DNA from: Gammaproteobacteria bacterium
GTDB lineage: Bacteria > Pseudomonadota > Gammaproteobacteria > Pseudomonadales > Cellvibrionaceae
Assembly: GCA_004173475.1 (NCBI GenBank)
Contig: SEBU01000003.1
Span: 248,001-312,000 of the forward strand
Direction of reading: 5' to 3'
Length of the DNA stretch: 64,000 nucleotides
Positions 61,502 to 64,000 of this stretch are shown piece after piece. The translations under genes and the position numbers were made by a program. How positions within the stretch are numbered: the stretch's first letter is position 1; each line of letters begins with the position of its first letter. A model generated the notes under the pieces. That model did not search any database. It had not been told where the DNA came from and was given only the letters and a program-made list of their open reading frames with translations.

Positions 61502-62458
61502 GTGACCAGCAAACTTGAACAACTGAAGCAGTTTACCGATGTGGTTGCCGACACTGGCGATATTGAAGCTATCCGTTTATACAAGCCCATAGACGCGACT
61601 ACAAATCCATCTTTGGTGTACAAAGCCGCGCAAATGCCGCAGTACCAGGAACTACTTGCTTCTTCTATCAAAGCTGCAAAAAGCATTACTAACAGTGCAG
61701 AGCAATTAAGTGCAGCGAGCGATAATCTGGCCGTTGGTTTGGGTCTTGAGATTTTGAAGCTCGTTCCTGGCCGTATCTCCACCGAAGTAGATGCACGCTT
61801 ATCTTTCGATACCAAATCCAGCATCGCCAAAGCTCGTCACTTGATCGAACTTTACTCTAAAGGCGGAGTGGATAAATCACGCGTTTTGATTAAGTTAGCG
61901 TCAACGTGGGAAGGTATTCGTGCTGCCGAAGTACTTGAGAAAGAAGGCATTAACACCAACCTGACCTTGTTATTTGGCTTTGAGCAAGCAGCAGCTTGTG
62001 CAGACGCCGGGGTGTTTTTGATTTCTCCATTTGTGGGCCGTATTTTGGATTGGTACAAAACCAATACCGATAAAAAAGAATACACTGCTGAAGAAGATCC
62101 AGGCGTAGTGTCGGTTCGTCGTATTTACAATTATTACAAACAAAACGGTTACAAGACTGTTGTGATGGGCGCAAGCTTCCGCAACATTGGAGAAATCGAA
62201 GCCCTCGCTGGTTGCGACCGTTTAACTATCAGCCCTAACCTTCTCCAAGAACTCGAACAAGATCAAGGCAAACTGGAGCGCGTGCTGTCTCCTTCAAATC
62301 CGGGTGAGAAGATTGCAAAGGTTATTGAGACTGAGCCAAGCTTCCGTTTTGGTATGAATCAAAATCAAATGGCTAATGACAAATTGGCTGAAGGTATTCG
62401 CGGCTTTGTAAAAGATCAACTAAGCCTTGAAAAACTTCTTAAAGAGCTCGCTCTTTAA
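61502..62458 (+). CDS. tal: transaldolase
   Basis: Class I aldolase of the pentose phosphate pathway (318 aa), which transfers a dihydroxyacetone unit. The Schiff-base lysine is in [12 protein letters not shown], with DATTNPSL near the N-terminus and [14 protein letters not shown] following. GTG at 61502, with AGGA 9 nt upstream, is the start that matches homologues; an ATG at 61403 would add 33 unrelated residues. Confidence 0.96.
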   Translation: MTSKLEQLKQFTDVVADTGDIEAIRLYKPIDATTNPSLVYKAAQMPQYQELLASSIKAAKSITNSAEQLSAASDNLAVGLGLEILKLVPGRISTEVDARLSFDTKSSIAKARHLIELYSKGGVDKSRVLIKLASTWEGIRAAEVLEKEGINTNLTLLFGFEQAAACADAGVFLISPFVGRILDWYKTNTDKKEYTAEEDPGVVSVRRIYNYYKQNGYKTVVMGASFRNIGEIEALAGCDRLTISPNLLQELEQDQGKLERVLSPSNPGEKIAKVIETEPSFRFGMNQNQMANDKLAEGIRGFVKDQLSLEKLLKELAL

Positions 62459-62485
62459 TCTGCTTAAGTTGAGAGTAGCTTAATT

Positions 62486-62950
62486 TTGCTAAGTAAAATC
62501 TCTGCGTTTTTTGAACGTCACCTGCAACCCGCAGGTGACGTTTCTGCCGCTTTATCCCATTCACAGAAGCAGTTAGCTATTGCAGCTTTGTTAATTGAAG
62601 TCGCCATGGCAGACCATGTTTTTAGTGAAGGCGAAATGCTGTCACTACAGCATCATCTTAAACAAAAATTTACAATCACAGATGCGCAACTCGCGGAGCT
62701 TATCGATTTAGCAAGAGACGAAAGTGCTGAAGCTACATCAATCCATCAATTCACAAGCCTGATACATCAACATTGCACACCGCAAGAAAAGTTTGAGTTA
62801 TTGGTATCCATGTGGGAATTAGCGTTTGCTGATTTGGAGTTGAGCAAATACGAAGAATATGTAATTCGCAAAGTAGCTGATTTAATTTATGTATCCCACG
62901 CGGAATTCGTGCGCGCCAAGTCAATTGCGAAAAGCAAAACACATACTTAA
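62486..62950 (+). CDS. TerB-like protein
   Basis: Helical protein of 154 aa of the TerB/DjlA-type family (tellurite-resistance-like). Recognised by LLIEVAMADHVFSEGEM near residue 35 and the paired MWELAFADLELSKYEEYVIRKVADLI near residue 115, two halves each with an acidic metal-binding-like helix. The start is TTG with GAGAG about 10 nt upstream, 28 bases after tal, so co-transcription is likely. Function is not known for such standalone forms. Confidence 0.8.
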   Translation: MLSKISAFFERHLQPAGDVSAALSHSQKQLAIAALLIEVAMADHVFSEGEMLSLQHHLKQKFTITDAQLAELIDLARDESAEATSIHQFTSLIHQHCTPQEKFELLVSMWELAFADLELSKYEEYVIRKVADLIYVSHAEFVRAKSIAKSKTHT

Positions 62951-62978
62951 AAAAGCAAGGCGGGAAACAGCTAGCGGA

Positions 62979-63461
62979 TTAGGAATTTTCCAACATGGTG
63001 ACGAGATTTTTAAAGGTTTCGTGATTTTTTTCGTTAAGACCCATCAAAATCCTATGAGCTTCAAGCACTTTTTCCTTAACTTCGTGCTCATCACATTCAA
63101 TTGTTTTTAAACAGTTTTCAGGCGCAATATCCACGTTCAACTTGCTAACTATTTTAAAAATATCGGCAAATCCCATGGTGTCCAGAATTCGCTTAATACT
63201 GCTATTGGTAGCTAGTATTACAGGCATTACATTGCGTTTTTCCTGGGACAAAATTGAAATTTTTGCCATCAATCCGAGCGTGGTGCTATCAACCGCCTCA
63301 GCTTCTGACAAATCGAATAAAACTGAAGAAAAATTTGGTGAGATCAACATACTATCGATAAATTGATCGAAGGAAATACATAATGTAAGACGAACGTCCC
63401 CCGTCATCTTAATGATGTAAACCCCATCATGGTCTGCAACTAATATCTGACCGGGACGCAT
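62979..63461 (-). CDS. STAS-domain anti-anti-sigma-type protein (HsbA-like)
   Basis: 160 aa. STAS domain in residues 1-105 with the phosphorylatable serine in AEAVDSTTLGLM. The C-terminal 50 residues are a helical extension like that of Pseudomonas HsbA. It is preceded by the PP2C phosphatase gene with one base between, so the pair forms a partner switch in which the phosphatase would dephosphorylate the serine. A kinase partner is not in the window. Confidence 0.85.
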   Translation of the reverse strand: MRPGQILVADHDGVYIIKMTGDVRLTLCISFDQFIDSMLISPNFSSVLFDLSEAEAVDSTTLGLMAKISILSQEKRNVMPVILATNSSIKRILDTMGFADIFKIVSKLNVDIAPENCLKTIECDEHEVKEKVLEAHRILMGLNEKNHETFKNLVTMLENS

Positions 63462-63462
63462 G

Positions 63463-64000
63463 TTACTTACCTCTCACAATCGTAAGGATGGCTATATCGT
63501 CAGGCGTTTCGCCATCATCCTTAACATGTAAAGTATTGCAGATGGATTCAAGGCTGCCAGTGGATTCGGCAACTTTTTGCAGCAATTCCGCTTCTTTATC
63601 CTGAATCGCATCTGATGGCAAAATTTCTAATACACCATCAGAAAAACAAGAGAGCGTAAAAACTTCAGGAAGCTGTAATTGATAGACATTCCATGTCACA
63701 TCTTTAAAAATTCCAACTGGTTTTCCTATACCGTCAAGGTAATGACATTCAGTCTGGGTCTTTAAAATAGGCATGGGTAAATGACCGGCCACGGAATAAT
63801 TCATTAATTGTGTGTGCGTATCAATCACACCTACAAAAAATGTTAAATGATGATTCAAACGTGTTTCTTTAATTTCTCTATTCACGGTCTGAAGCAATAA
63901 ATCTGAACCTGTAGTAAATGATTCTTCATCACCAAACAATCCTTCTTCACGCACCATTCGACTCACGAGGTGTTTTAGCCAAATAGTTACGAAGGCAGAC
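63463..64000 (-). CDS. PP2C-type phosphatase (SpoIIE/HsbR-like), 5' end outside window
   Basis: C-terminal 178 codons of a PP2C-family serine phosphatase. The frame is open to the right edge, beginning ...VTIWLKHLVSRMVREEG, and an internal GTG at 63966 is not a credible start. Family motifs are VAGHLPMPIL, CFSDGVLEIL and DDIAILTIVR. In Pseudomonas the related HsbR protein also has an upstream receiver domain; that part would lie beyond base 64000. One base separates it from the STAS gene. Confidence 0.88.
   Translation of the reverse strand, partial: SAFVTIWLKHLVSRMVREEGLFGDEESFTTGSDLLLQTVNREIKETRLNHHLTFFVGVIDTHTQLMNYSVAGHLPMPILKTQTECHYLDGIGKPVGIFKDVTWNVYQLQLPEVFTLSCFSDGVLEILPSDAIQDKEAELLQKVAESTGSLESICNTLHVKDDGETPDDIAILTIVRGK

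Overview
The window looks like chromosomal DNA of a mid-GC gammaproteobacterium of the Pseudomonas/Cellvibrio kind. This rests on inference from gene content: the left end has the order nadB / cptA-sdhE / ygfZ / HDOD protein that is familiar from pseudomonads and relatives, and housekeeping genes (ung, gcvP, moaCDE, dusA, tal) are interspersed with many signalling proteins. I see no rRNA, tRNA, CRISPR array, complete insertion sequence or prophage.

Layout. 1-10 kb: 3' end of nadB, an unrecognised 170-aa gene, cptA-sdhE divergent from ygfZ, an HDOD protein, ung, a 2-Cys peroxiredoxin, an orphan periplasmic binding protein and gcvP with a very strong terminator. 10-14 kb: an uncatalogued 56-codon acidic ORF, an alpha/beta hydrolase, a small membrane protein with a heptad-repeat tail, a secreted lactonase-type beta-propeller, and an EcsC-family gene broken by a frameshift. 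14-19.4 kb: a Fur-box-controlled hydroxamate siderophore operon (N-monooxygenase, MFS transporter, acyltransferase fused to an IucA/IucC-type synthetase). 19.8-22.4 kb: a secreted PQQ-type sugar dehydrogenase, a heavily decayed cupin gene just upstream of it, and an orphan cbpM.

22.5-31.2 kb is a stressosome island. rsbR-rsbS-rsbT is followed without gaps by an ATPase/PP2C protein, by a protein joining an RsbT-like ATPase, a histidine kinase and a receiver, and by a receiver-kinase-receiver protein. Histidine kinases flank it on both sides. One carries an RsbRD-like N-terminus, and the other has its PAS domain split by a single-base frameshift in a homopolymer. The tight gene packing suggests partner switching (Ser/Thr phosphorylation) wired directly into His-Asp phosphorelay.

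31.6-39.4 kb: a GAF-PAS-GGDEF-EAL protein, then an RND efflux pump (no outer-membrane channel gene) divergent from a TetR regulator. Both promoters carry the same operator inside an 18-bp spacer. 39.4-41 kb: small hypothetical, lipoprotein and zinc-finger genes. 41.1-57.4 kb is one long minus-strand run. It begins with a receiver-GGDEF-EAL regulator, then a 2285-residue hybrid kinase with thirteen 92-residue HAMP-type repeats and a CheR-like protein lacking the usual SAM motif. It continues into a type VI secretion accessory module (DUF2169, TIGR02270-like, ketosynthase-like, DUF4150/PAAR-like, candidate effector, candidate immunity proteins) without core T6SS genes. 57.6-64 kb: topoisomerase IB, moaCDE, dusA, transaldolase, a TerB-like protein, and a second partner-switching pair (STAS protein plus PP2C phosphatase) cut by the right edge.
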